From assembly GCA_963662155.1 (NCBI GenBank), contig OY759266.1:13399835-13463834 (forward strand): 64,000 bases of DNA, read 5' to 3'. The number at the start of each line of letters is the position of its first letter. Positions within the stretch are counted from its first letter, which is position 1. A model generated the notes under the pieces. That model saw nothing but the letters and a program-made list of their open reading frames with translations. It was not told the DNA's origin and did not search any database. Source of the DNA: Lamellibrachia columna. Its lineage: Eukaryota; Annelida; Polychaeta; Sabellida; Siboglinidae. This document shows, in pieces, positions 58,901 to 64,000 of this stretch. The position numbers were made by a program, and so were the translations under genes.

Positions 58901-61868
58901 CTGAACACATCTAATATCTCAATCACGTGACTAACAAATTATTGCAGCATAATGTTTTTTCCATCTGATTCCTACTAATTAGGCATATAAAAACATTTAT
59001 TTATCTAAAAAAGATGGCAATGTGTGATCCAGTATAATTTAAAACTGACTAATAAATTGAAACTTTGAAATAAAATCAGGATGCCGGAGAGTGTACTTAG
59101 ACGTTAAGAACCAGACATGTTAATTTACACAGTACTTTTTAGCACCATTAACAATTTCCCAGTACTACAACTTCCTTGTCAATAAATAAGAATTCCCACA
59201 AACCAATGTCACAAAGAGAAACTACATTTAGATACATGTGGGGAGCAGTTGTCTAGCGACTGGAGCACTGGAGTGTCGACTGTTTCAATGCTTGGGCAAT
59301 TTCATTCACACCACTTTTGGAAGAGACATAAAAGCAGTCGGTCCCTTCTACGTGGTGTCTATGCCAGTCAGTCCCTTCTAAATGGTGTCTATGCCAGTCG
59401 GTCCCTTCTACGTGGTGTCTATGCCAGTCAGTCCCTTCTACGTGGTGTCTATGCCAGTCGGTCCCTTCTACATGGTGTCTATGCCAGTCGGTCCCTTCTA
59501 CGTGGTGTCTATGCCATTCTACGTGGTGTCTATGCCAGTCGGTCCCTTCTACGTGGTATCTATGCCAATCGGTCCCTTCTACATGGTGTCTATGCCAGTC
59601 GGTCCCTTCTACGTGGTGTCTATGCCAGTCGGTCCCTTCTACATGGTGTCTATGCCAGGGGAAGTCAAAGATCCATTGCAGGGAAATGGAAAAACCTGTC
59701 ATGGACTCACAAATGTTAGTGAAGGAAAACTCTGAAAATGAACCACTCCTCTGCCAGCCATAGACAGAGCTGTTTGGATTTAAATGTCATAAGTCATAAA
59801 TAAAAGCAGGCTCACATTTGAATCATGCGACTCCCTCAGTCGATGAGTCAATCTCATGACAGGCTCAATGTCGTAGGTGCCAGGAACCTGCAAGATACAG
59901 AAAAACAACATGTCTGTTTGATTAGGAAATGACAAATCAGAGGACAAAAGTCACTAGTTCAATATTTTACATTTTACTTTCATGTTATTTTTATAGGTCA
60001 TTAGTTATCGGCCAACATGAAAGCAACTGACTTAGATGTTTGTATTAATTTTGTATTTTAAATTGATGAAGCAGCATTGTAAGCCACTAGACCCACACTC
60101 TTAAAGCCACACATGAGCAAACATTTGGAAGTAATAATTACCATATATCTTTTAATTATTATGGCACAATTACCACTTTGGTGGTATGACTGGGTTGTTA
60201 AGTCAGCAATATTTTTTTCAAAACGGACTACATTTTTGATGATTTGAAAGCATATAGTTGATCTATTCTGCTATCAATGTGCCAGTACTGCTTTAATACC
60301 AAAGAAAGCAAGTTTATAAAATGTTTTATTAATAAGATGCCATAACTCTGGATTCCATATTTGCTAAGAGGTGAATATTGTTAAAAATGTAATCGATAAA
60401 ATAAAATTAATTGGTATAAAATAGTAATAGTTACATATTAAAAATATTTGATAAAAGCTATATAAGTGTAAACATTATAATTATATAATGTTTACACTTA
60501 TATAGCTTTTATCAAATATTTTTAATATGTAACTATTATAATTATATAAGTCTTGGATGATAAAATTTAATAAATTAAGGTAGTAAAGCCAATGCTCTGT
60601 GATAAAAGATAGTAATAAATAATATATGATATTGGATTTTACAAATTATAAACTAGAGATCATTTTACAAATAATTTGCGAACAGTCTGATTTAAACAGT
60701 TGAAGTGAGTCTGTGATCAGACAGTTGGGCAAATGATTCAAGTACTGTGTACATGCCAGTTTATGGATGACGTTGAGTTCCTCGGTCCAAGACAGCGACC
60801 GCATGTTGTGGTACAGAAACATCGTTAGCTGCTCCGAGTTCAACCACTGCTGGTTACTGCTGCCGGCCACGGGGGGCTCTGACAGCGCCATAATGCGGAA
60901 CGATGGGTGAATCTTAAACACCCCCCTGAAATAACATAAAGTGTTTTTATATTATCACAATTAAAGCTACAATTAATTTTCTTGGTAGTTCTATGTTCGA
61001 CTCAGTTTGTGAAAAATCCAACCTATCTAGTATCGACTATGAAATGCTAACTCATTTGTGCACATCTTATTTAGTTTCAATTCAATTATCTGACGAAATG
61101 TTAAATTAATTTTGGGTCGGTTGAACTGAAATGCTGCAGAAAAATCACGTGTTACCTGTTTGTCATATCTTCGTCTGTCAGTTTATTTTCTTCCTTGATC
61201 TTGTCATATCGGTCATGTCGCAACAACCTTGTACCATCAAATAATGATAGCTCCCGGTCGTGAATCAACCTGAAAACAACCTTGCAACAGTTATTTTGGT
61301 AAAAGTAATATTGGTTAACATCATGTCTTCAAAAACTGACAGATAAACTAGATTTGTTTTTAATTAAGTGAATGGTACCAAAACAAAAAAAATGCACTTT
61401 TGCAGCATGGTTGATAAAACATTAATTATAAATTCAAAATAAAATTCTTACTGAACAGTTACATTTATTAATTATTTATTTACATAGATAAAACATTTCA
61501 CTGTGTTTTACTTGTACTAATTTCAGATGTTTGCACATTACTAAGTATAAAATGGTACAATTTTATGATGATTTAATAGTTACACCAATGTACAGCACCC
61601 CAGAAGAATGATTTGCATATGGGTGTGGTGGGACGCTATATAAGAAAAGTATTATTATTAACATGGCGTCCACCCTATAGCTGGTCTTCACACATCTCTG
61701 TGATTACCTGTGTAGGACGGCAAAGGTGCCTGGATTGATTCTATGGACACCGTCCAGTACGGCTAAACTGCCGTCCAGGGCGGCCTTGACCAGTGGAGAT
61801 GGCTGCCAGGCAGTGTCTCCATTCGGCCGTGTGATTCTCTGTTGCAGCAAGTCTCTAGCACCCATGTC
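31886..61868 (-). CDS. VWA8: VWA8, AAA+ ATPase with C-terminal VWA domain (31 coding exons, 5' part outside window)
   Basis: VWA8 is a large dynein-related AAA+ ATPase known to reside on the matrix side of the inner mitochondrial membrane; its client is not settled. The exons in this window join with consistent phase to 4,215 nt (1,404 codons plus stop). The family protein is about 1,900 residues, so roughly 500 N-terminal residues (targeting peptide and first AAA module) should lie beyond 64,000. Residues are numbered from the first exon here. In order: the end of a second AAA module with LDGVHRINPG (about 35-44), a linker with STRQLLRIARRL, a third AAA module with Walker A GNQGVGKN (305-312) and Walker B ILIVDEAD (367-374), a long beta-rich middle, a Gly-rich segment, and a VWA domain with MIDAS DVSGS (1221-1225), ending SGRAFLCMDTKD and a short tail. 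Introns are mostly 0.3-1.5 kb; one is 4.8 kb and carries transposons. Two donors are GC. Identity rests on continuous colinear similarity to known VWA8 proteins, recalled rather than searched. Confidence 0.96.
32581..32656. repeat. two-copy tandem repeat, about 37 bp, VWA8 last intron
   Basis: GTGTGGTCCCAGGAATACAC plus TGAAACCATTTATTTCAT occurs twice in succession. Confidence 0.85.
32944..33182 (-). CDS. VWA8: VWA8 exon w30
   Basis: 239 nt. Encodes TLHAHSQFCLSGDHTLEATR, DEHFVIVLSDANFDRYGI and YVIFIGSLGDQAQ. SGDHT and LSDAN carry the remaining MIDAS ligands (Thr, Asp). Acceptor cacacag/ACCC; donor AAGT/GTAGGT chosen over AA/GTGTAG to keep phase. Confidence 0.93.
33950..34059 (+). repeat. about 108-bp dispersed repeat, copy 1
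   Basis: Nearly identical to 36141-36247 (ATACTTATTTTGGATTTCAC, AATGCATGCTCAAAACTTGA). Both copies are in VWA8 introns, same orientation. Confidence 0.88.
34733..34831 (-). CDS. VWA8: VWA8 exon w29
   Basis: 99 nt, 33 codons. Encodes YSILGHSGEGYKFDIVKVNA then KNNKERLAVIE. GHSG.GY is part of the VWA fold. Acceptor gtttgcag/TATT, donor TGAG/GTACAT. Confidence 0.95.
35497..35655 (-). CDS. VWA8: VWA8 exon w28, VWA domain MIDAS
   Basis: 159 nt, 53 codons. Encodes MGSPQQKPKMMQILCDVSGS then MYRFNGHDGRLAREMEAM. DVSGS is the metal-ion-dependent adhesion site (DxSxS). Acceptor gtgtcag/ATGG, donor TAAG/GTATCC. The strand before MIDAS reads MMQILC rather than the RLRLVV usual in vertebrates. An 81-bp decayed copy of the exon start lies just upstream. 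Confidence 0.95.
35608..35769 (-). repeat. 81-bp tandem duplication covering the start of VWA8 exon w28
   Basis: Copy 1 is 35689-35769 and copy 2 is 35608-35688; copy 2 contains the real acceptor and the first 16 codons of the exon. In copy 1 the acceptor gtcag is gacat, so its AG is lost, while SPQQK and KMMQILCD are still readable. Confidence 0.9.
36141..36247 (+). repeat. about 108-bp dispersed repeat, copy 2
   Basis: Second copy of 33950-34059, about 2.2 kb apart and spanning two exons between them. Confidence 0.88.
36694..36819 (-). CDS. VWA8: VWA8 exon w27
   Basis: 126 nt, 42 codons. Encodes AKGKERQWMRNQTYGDLDEA, RLIEGLAGEKAIYRRRGEKE. Acceptor atgggcag/GCCA, donor CGAG/GTATAG. Conserved basic linker immediately before the VWA domain. 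Confidence 0.96.
37676..37784 (-). CDS. VWA8: VWA8 exon w26, with GC donor
   Basis: 109 nt. Encodes LREIEMSEYDASVYEKFSGN then RIMLDSLQ. Acceptor tcctgcag/ACTC. The donor is CAG/GCAAGT (37670-37675), a textbook GC donor; it gives exact phase-0 joining to AKGKERQW in the next exon. Confidence 0.93.
38155..38311 (-). CDS. VWA8: VWA8 exon w25
   Basis: 157 nt. Encodes GRDTAGLGGIGGPYRLDGGH, VPEEVRRAAREMGQKAFQQ. The Gly-rich stretch followed by a helix with AAREMGQ is a family hallmark. Acceptor gttccag/GGGG, donor AACG/GTATTG. Confidence 0.96.
38545..38700. repeat. purine-rich GGGA/GAGA low-complexity tract
   Basis: GGGAGGGAGGGAGGGAGGGA followed by GAGAGA and mixed purines, in the intron between exons w24 and w25. 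Confidence 0.92.
38718..38826 (-). CDS. VWA8: VWA8 exon w24
   Basis: 109 nt, phase 0 start. Encodes ITIDRDLGKQATGPKHGRVD then PHVGGNTYAGGT. PKHG...PHVGGNT.AGGTG is a near-invariant VWA8 signature. Acceptor attttcag/ATTA, donor ACAG/GTAGGA. Confidence 0.96.
39120..39318 (-). CDS. VWA8: VWA8 exon w23
   Basis: 199 nt. Encodes SMYWFRQSGSEVSFVTAAAS, NDGVVTVDGSGCVRVWETAL and QRSIGKWRGLIGEGD. Acceptor tttttcag/TGTG; a second in-frame AG 9 nt downstream (exon start 39309) could remove three residues. Donor CCAG/GTAAGA. Confidence 0.93.
39452..39743 (+). repeat. four tandem 73-bp tRNA-like units
   Basis: Units at 39452, 39525, 39598 and 39671 are nearly identical. Each has TAGCAAAGTGG, an exact fit to the Pol III A-box pattern TRGCNNARYNG, and GCTTTGAATCC, 9 of 11 to the B-box GGTTCGANTCC. 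Box spacing (about 33) is shorter than in a tRNA and the arms do not fold as a clear cloverleaf, so a SINE head or tRNA relic is likelier than a tRNA gene. Located in the VWA8 intron between w22 and w23, opposite strand. Confidence 0.7.
40137..40224 (-). CDS. VWA8: VWA8 exon w22
   Basis: 88 nt. Encodes VRPKNLCGYLEVCDLVNRRL then RYLPVPSA. GYLEV.DL...LRYLPVP is strongly conserved. Acceptor tgtgcag/GAGT, donor CAAG/GTATGT. Confidence 0.93.
41318..41558. repeat. perfect 94-bp inverted repeat with 53-bp spacer (hairpin)
   Basis: 41318-41411 is the exact reverse complement of 41465-41558 with no mismatch seen. The spacer repeats CACGTTGATTTCATCA and contains ATGACGTCAT. Lies in the VWA8 intron between w21 and w22. 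Confidence 0.95.
42177..42321 (-). CDS. VWA8: VWA8 exon w21
   Basis: 145 nt. Encodes DEVELHTAVREGPS, LYLPDTGQVVRAMPSDNVPK and DVFPE. Acceptor gtttccag/GACG, donor GAGG/GTATGT. Shorter than the vertebrate segment preceding the LLDTNQVVR-like strand. Confidence 0.91.
42771..42916 (-). CDS. VWA8: VWA8 exon w20
   Basis: 146 nt. Encodes LGQVDFCATEQLHDSLLSAA, IEQQTSGPNRVLATRG and YATVALGVPES. Acceptor attacag/ACCT, donor ATCA/GTGAGT. SAAIEQ...PNR is a family match. Confidence 0.92.
43078..43240 (-). repeat. 3' end of the Rex/CR1-like LINE family, in VWA8 intron
   Basis: Contains the complement of AAGCCAATGGCTTCCTTGTC and an AACAAGACTGAACAAGATT tail. Same strand as VWA8, in the intron between w19 and w20. 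Confidence 0.75.
43659..43732 (-). CDS. VWA8: VWA8 exon w19
   Basis: 74 nt. Encodes KYVLHHGKEGDMEYNIKPIE and DTTG. Acceptor atccttcag/GAAG. Two donors are possible; GGTG/GTAAGG is chosen because it keeps phase with the next exon. Confidence 0.86.
43840..44490. repeat. GT-rich degenerate minisatellite
   Basis: Two unit types: GGGGTGTGACA and a 30-33 bp unit with ATGACAAGGGAGTGTAATGG and GGTGTAAAGG. It fills the intron between w18 and w19. Confidence 0.9.
44781..44906 (-). CDS. VWA8: VWA8 exon w18
   Basis: 126 nt. Encodes QSIEVVHLSTNRCHSVQVPV then KLGSVLMMSRDDWLISEAGS. DDWLISE corresponds to a conserved family strand. Acceptor gtcacag/TCAG, donor ACAG/GTTGGT. Confidence 0.91.
45384..45454 (-). 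CDS. VWA8: VWA8 exon w17
   Basis: 71 nt. Encodes GTFKMCSEYCQDSEGTLLFY and KLN plus two nt. Acceptor atttcag/GGAA, donor ATAG/GTAGGA. KMC...FYK matches the family; a short exon whose call depends on phase continuity. Confidence 0.88.
46028..46141 (-). CDS. VWA8: VWA8 exon w16
   Basis: 114 nt, 38 codons, phase 0 at both ends. Encodes SNIILNVNWQTGEINRIDSS through NFRSPQ. Acceptor gtcttcag/AGCA, donor GCAG/GTATAC. Confidence 0.9.
46194..46477. repeat. minisatellite, about 31-bp unit, about 9-10 copies
   Basis: Units of TCAGTTCAAATGGCATGCGA plus ATAACAGATCA with small deletions, in the intron between w15 and w16. Confidence 0.92.
46884..47098 (-). CDS. VWA8: VWA8 exon w15
   Basis: 215 nt. Encodes HVAMANPISLYSIDM, CIDLYDIFPSMQG and MDHNVIVHEAS. 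The LYDIFP and VIVHE segments align with the family. Acceptor ggttacag/CGGC, donor ATCT/GTAAGT. Confidence 0.93.
47415..47553 (-). CDS. VWA8: VWA8 exon w14
   Basis: 139 nt, phase 0 start. Encodes GPVTVRVDTYTQDRMDARSV, WTLPLHETSIVKDVAVTK plus one nt. Acceptor gtccag/GGGC, donor AAAG/GTAGTT. Confidence 0.92.
47982..48093 (-). CDS. VWA8: VWA8 exon w13
   Basis: 112 nt. Encodes FPMPEFKFAGQWHVQGG through EKHLRVK. Acceptor atgcag/GTTC, donor CAAG/GTGACA. Start of the beta-rich central region, which is more divergent between phyla. Confidence 0.92.
49360..49511 (-). CDS. VWA8: VWA8 exon w12
   Basis: 152 nt. Encodes KFPNEGLVSVVRNVFDFDSY then LHKHGIPMGADPRNVHLSK. Acceptor attgcag/AAGT, donor AAGA/GTAAGC. 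VRNVFDFDSYN is highly conserved in VWA8. Confidence 0.95.
50240..50445 (-). CDS. VWA8: VWA8 exon w11
   Basis: 206 nt. Encodes DIFSAHAVNNPD, KYGPDVPEDILRKLV, ELRDLADQGLITYPYSTREV and VNMVRHLQ: the lid helices and the YPYSTREVVN (sensor-2 region) of the AAA module. Acceptor ctcaccag/GGGA, donor ACAG/GTCAGT. Confidence 0.96.
51033..51149 (-). CDS. VWA8: VWA8 exon w10
   Basis: 117 nt. Encodes SDSVIVMHPDFRMVVLANRP then GFPFLGNDFFSAM. HPDFRMVVLANRPG fits the sensor-1 strand of the AAA fold. Acceptor atcccag/AGTC, donor ATGG/GTCAGT. Confidence 0.95.
51449..51660 (-). CDS. VWA8: VWA8 exon w9, Walker B of third AAA module
   Basis: 212 nt. Starts DTTVQTLTLQPTVREG; contains VYEDSPLVRAVKSG, then HILIVDEADKAPTNV (Walker B with catalytic Glu) and ADGRKIVK. 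Acceptor gcttacag/AGAC, donor AAAG/GTAGCA. This is the most conserved exon seen in the window. Confidence 0.97.
51700..51830. repeat. CA-rich imperfect microsatellite
   Basis: CACACGCA and CACATACACACCA words in the intron between w8 and w9. Confidence 0.88.
51925..52385. repeat. minisatellite, 43-bp unit, about 10-11 copies
   Basis: Units contain GTGGAGCTTACACACTCAAC and ATAACTTAATAGAATACACA. Copies differ mainly at CACACG/CACATG. Ends about 35 bp from the donor side of exon w8. Confidence 0.95.
52421..52569 (-). CDS. VWA8: VWA8 exon w8, Walker A of third AAA module
   Basis: 149 nt. Encodes HMLVMEDMLKDF, then LLLVGNQGVGKNKVVDRF and LNRPREYLQLH. GNQGVGKN is the nucleotide-binding P-loop (GxxGxGK with N in place of S/T). 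Acceptor cttgcag/CACA, donor CACAG/GTCAGT. Confidence 0.97.
53063..53169 (-). CDS. VWA8: VWA8 exon w7
   Basis: 107 nt. Encodes GVKDGVLRIGTTEVPVYATE through KMKVPDVLFYDNHQ, phase 0 end. Acceptor ctcctcag/GTGG, donor CCAG/GTAAGT. KVPDVLFYD just before the third AAA module is a family signature. Confidence 0.95.
53854..53963 (-). CDS. VWA8: VWA8 exon w6
   Basis: 110 nt. Completes Arg and encodes FLPRLTRNALEEELEHLGI through IESAIS plus one nt. Acceptor tttgtcag/ATTC, donor CTCAT/GTTAGT. The second half (INKPHPPSSTED) is less conserved than its neighbours. Confidence 0.88.
54830..55296 (+). other. probable 5'UTR of the 55-58 kb LINE
   Basis: GC-rich compared with its surroundings, without an open frame, running directly into the endonuclease frame; contains GATCTAGGAGAAGGAAAACT. 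The exact 5' end was not determined. Confidence 0.45.
55297..58341 (+). mobile_element. RTE-like LINE, endonuclease and RT, decayed, antisense to VWA8
   Basis: Endonuclease: LGSLNVGTMSGKG, CIQETKWK, then GDFSAHVG near 55840 (Asn of GDFN changed to Ser) and TELDLVIV. RT: KGRAPGIDEMRVEM, EEWRTGLIVQIWKKKGD, FVGLEKAYDTVPREM, GLRQGSALSPLLFIMV, TYADDLAIIAES, KHGLRMSLEKTEVMW, DGFVYLGGMAT. C-terminus: NNWVRRITRTKRVDRRRM, RRKRGRPQLRWEDCMRRD. Lesions: frameshift near 55560, stop at about 55932, a 49-bp tandem duplication at 57110-57160, and a frameshift near 57900. A leader from about 54830 probably belongs to the element. Confidence 0.9.
58766..58881 (-). CDS. VWA8: VWA8 exon w5
   Basis: 116 nt. Encodes SSLSTRQLLRIARRLAKYP through KACLAR, the most conserved part of the linker between AAA modules. 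Acceptor gctacag/TTGA, donor CCAG/GTAGGC. It is followed by the 4.8-kb intron that holds the nested transposons. Confidence 0.95.
59238..59810 (+). mobile_element. SINE-like element with internal 30-bp tandem expansion
   Basis: Starts GTGGGGAGCAGTTGTCTAGC, comparable to the 39452 units, and ends with the CAGGGAAATGG and TCATAAGTCATAA parts shared with 1640-1800. Between them stands a 30-bp minisatellite. Confidence 0.5.
59336..59655. repeat. minisatellite, 30-bp unit, about 11 copies
   Basis: Unit GGTGTCTATGCCAGTCGGTC plus CCTTCTACGT. One copy is shortened by about 15 bp near 59515. Open frames here are translations of the repeat. Confidence 0.95.
59816..59887 (-). CDS. VWA8: VWA8 exon w4
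   Basis: 72 nt, 24 codons (VPGTYDIEPVMRLTHRLRES and four more), phase 0 at both ends. Acceptor cttgcag/GTTC, donor AAAT/GTGAGC. Matches the family at THRLRES. Confidence 0.93.
60425..60538. repeat. perfect 55-bp palindrome with 4-nt loop
   Basis: 60425-60479 is the exact reverse complement of 60484-60538, loop ATTA. AT-rich, in the VWA8 intron between w3 and w4. Confidence 0.95.
60757..60925 (-). CDS. VWA8: VWA8 exon w3, with GC donor
   Basis: 169 nt, encodes GVFKIHPSFRIMALSEPPVA through ELNVIHKL and ends in phase 0. Acceptor ttatttcag/GGGGG. The boundary that keeps similarity and phase with the next exon is CTG/GCATGT, a GC donor at 60755-60756; the nearby GT (GCAT/GTACAC) would break the frame. 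Confidence 0.88.
61156..61269 (-). CDS. VWA8: VWA8 exon w2
   Basis: 114 nt, completes the split Arg and encodes LIHDRELSLFDGTRLLRHDR through DMTN. Acceptor ttttcag/GTTG, donor ACAG/GTAACA. Sequence is close to the family at RELSLFDG and HDRYDKIKEE. Confidence 0.95.
61708..61868 (-). CDS. VWA8: VWA8 exon w1 (first in window)
   Basis: 161 nt, phase 0 start, ends with 2 nt of an Arg codon. Encodes DMGARDLLQQR through FAVLHR, the end of an AAA module including LDGVHRINPG. Acceptor is gaaactgaccag/GAC and donor CACAG/GTAATC. The acceptor is itself a unit of the minisatellite that fills the upstream intron. Confidence 0.93.
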
Positions 61869-64000
61869 CTGGTCAGTTTCAAACCACAAACAACTGGTCA
61901 GTTTCAAGACCACAAACAACTGGTCAGATTCAAACCCACAAACTACTGGTCAGTTTCTACACCACAAACAACTGGCCAGTTTCAACTCCCACAAACTACT
62001 GATCAGTTTCAACCCCCAAACTACTGGTCACTTTCTACCCCAAAACTACTGGTCAGTTTCAACCCCCAAACTACTTGTCAGTTTCTACCCCAAAACTACT
62101 GGTCAGTTTCAACCCAACAAACAACTGATTAGTTTCAATCCCACAAACTGGTTAGTTTCAAACCCAACAAACTACTGGTCAATTTCAACCCCACAAACAA
62201 ATGGTCAGTTTCAACCCCACAAACAACTGGTCAGTTTCAACCAAACAAACAACTGGTTAGTTTCAACCCCAACAAACTATTGGTCAGTTTCAACCCAACA
62301 TACAATTGGTCAGTTTCAACCCCAACAAACTATTGATCAGTTTCAACCCAACAAACAACTGGTTAGTTTCACCCCAACAAACTATTGGTCAGTTTCACCC
62401 AACGTACAATTGGTCAGTTTCAACTCAGCAAACAACTGGTCAGTTTCAAACCCACAAACAACTGGTCAATTTCAACCCCACAAACTACTGATCAATTTTA
62501 ACCCCAACAATCTATGGGTCAGTTTCAACCCCACAAACTACTGGTCCGTTTCAACCCGAACAAACTACTGGTCAGTTTCAACCCCACAAACAACTGGTCA
62601 GTTTCAACCCAACAAACAACTGGTCAGTTTCAACCCAACAAACAACTGATTAGTTTCAACCCCACAAACAACTGGCCAGTTTCAACCCCACAAACAACTA
62701 GTCAGTTTAGACCCAACAAATAACTGGTTAGTTTCAACTCCAACAAACTATTGGTCAGTTTCATCCTGATAAACAACTGGCCAGTTTCAACCCCACAAGC
62801 AACTGGTCAGTTTCAACCTAACAAACAACTGTTTAGTTTCAACCCCACAAACAACTGGTTAGTTTCAACCCCAACAAACTACTGGTCAGTTTCAACCCCA
62901 CAAACAACTGGTCAATTTCAACCCCACAAACAACTGGTCAGTTTCAACCCCATAAACAACTGGTTAGTTTCAACCCCAACAAACTATTGGTCAGTTTCAA
63001 CCCAACATACAATTGGTCAGTTTCAACCCCAACAAACTATTGATCAGTTTCAACCTAACGTATAATTGGTCAGTTTCAACCCCACAAACAACTGGTCAGT
63101 TTCAACCCAACAAACAACTGGTTAGTTTCAACCCCAACAAACTATTGGTCAGTTTCACCCAACGTACAATTGGTCAGTTTCAACTCAGCAAACAACTGGT
63201 CAGTTTCAAACCCACAAGCAACTGGTCAATTTCAACCCCACAAACTACTGATCAATTTCAACCCCAACAATCTATGGGTCAGTTTCAACCCCACAAACTA
63301 CTGGTCCGTTTCAACCCGAACAAACTACTGGTCAGTTTCAACCCCACAAACAACTGGTCAGTTTCAACCCAACAAACAACTGGTCAGTTTCAACCCAACA
63401 AACAAGTGATTAGTTTCAACCCCACAAACAACTGGCCAGTTTCAACCCCACAAACAACTAGTCAGTTTAGACCCAAAAAATAACTGGTTAGTTTCAACCC
63501 AACAAATAACTGGTTAGTTTCAACTCCAACATACAATTGGTCAGTTTCAACCCCAACAAACTATTGATCAGTTTCAACCTAACGTATAATTGGTCAGTTT
63601 CAACCCCACAAACAACTGGTCAGTTTCAACCCAACAAACAACTGGTTAGTTTCAACCCCAACAAACTATTGGTCAGTTTCACCCAACGTACAATTGGTCA
63701 GTTTCAACTCAGCAAACAACTGGTCAGTTTCAACCCCACAAACTACTGGTCCGTTTCAACCCGAACAAACTACTGGTCAGTTTCAACCCCACAAACAACT
63801 GGTCAGTTTCAACCCAACAAACAACTGGTCAGTTTCAACCCAACAAACAAGTGATTAGTTTCAACCCCACAAACAACTGGCCAGTTTCAACCCCACAAAC
63901 AACTAGTCAGTTTAGACCCAAAAAATAACTGGTTAGTTTCAACCCAACAAATAACTGGTTAGTTTCAACTCCAACAAACTATTGTTCAGTTTCATCCTCA
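61869..64000. repeat. minisatellite, about 26-28 bp unit, about 80 copies, runs off window
   Basis: Units of AACTGGTCAGTTTCAACCCC plus ACAAACA, with ATT/ACT and CCA/CCAA variants. Higher-order copies recur: the word CAACCTAACGTATAATTGG is found at about 63051 and 63578 (527 bp), and TCTATGGGTCAG at about 62511 and 63270. The array fills the intron upstream of VWA8 exon w1 and touches the splice acceptor. Long open frames on the plus strand are artefacts. Confidence 0.95.

Noticed and set aside
59249..59735. Repeat-encoded open frames on both strands
   Set aside because: All frames are open because the 30-bp unit lacks stops; not a protein.
61726..62649. 307-codon open frame on the plus strand
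   Set aside because: Pure translation of the minisatellite (NNWSVSTP-type repeats) and antisense to a VWA8 exon at its start.

Overview
This is a window of animal nuclear DNA: AT-rich, intron-rich and packed with degenerate transposable elements and tandem repeats. The non-LTR retrotransposon types, the long GT-AG introns and a well conserved metazoan gene point to a marine invertebrate, possibly a mollusc or other lophotrochozoan. The phylum is an inference and is not secure. Nothing bacterial is present.

The right half (31.9-61.9 kb, minus strand) is one gene. It is the 3' three quarters of VWA8, a mitochondrial AAA+ ATPase with a C-terminal von Willebrand factor A domain. I placed 31 coding exons. 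They join with consistent phase into 4,215 nt, which is 1,404 codons plus a stop. The first 500 or so residues would lie beyond position 64,000. Two introns use GC donors. The introns hold two perfect hairpins (94-bp and 55-bp arms), several minisatellites, a tRNA-like tandem array, a decayed partial copy of the MIDAS exon, and a nested pair of transposons (a LINE inside a TA-flanked terminal-inverted-repeat element). A minisatellite of more than 2.1 kb abuts the first exon seen and includes its 3' splice site.

The left half (1-31 kb) is a transposon graveyard. It holds at least six LINE pieces from several families (CR1/L2-like, Rex/CR1-like, RTE-like), a Ty3/Gypsy reverse-transcriptase fragment, inverted-repeat elements, long direct repeats and microsatellites. 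The best preserved element is an RTE-like LINE at 15.4-18.6 kb on the minus strand. It has a 15-bp target-site duplication and an uninterrupted 563-codon RT reading frame. In this half I can support one host gene: a two-exon gene at 20.2-21.9 kb (plus strand) for a 149-residue type I membrane protein with a signal peptide, a four-cysteine EGF-like module, one membrane segment and a short Cys-rich tail.

The two genes show no obvious functional link. Most other open frames are transposon pieces, antisense shadows or translations of tandem repeats.
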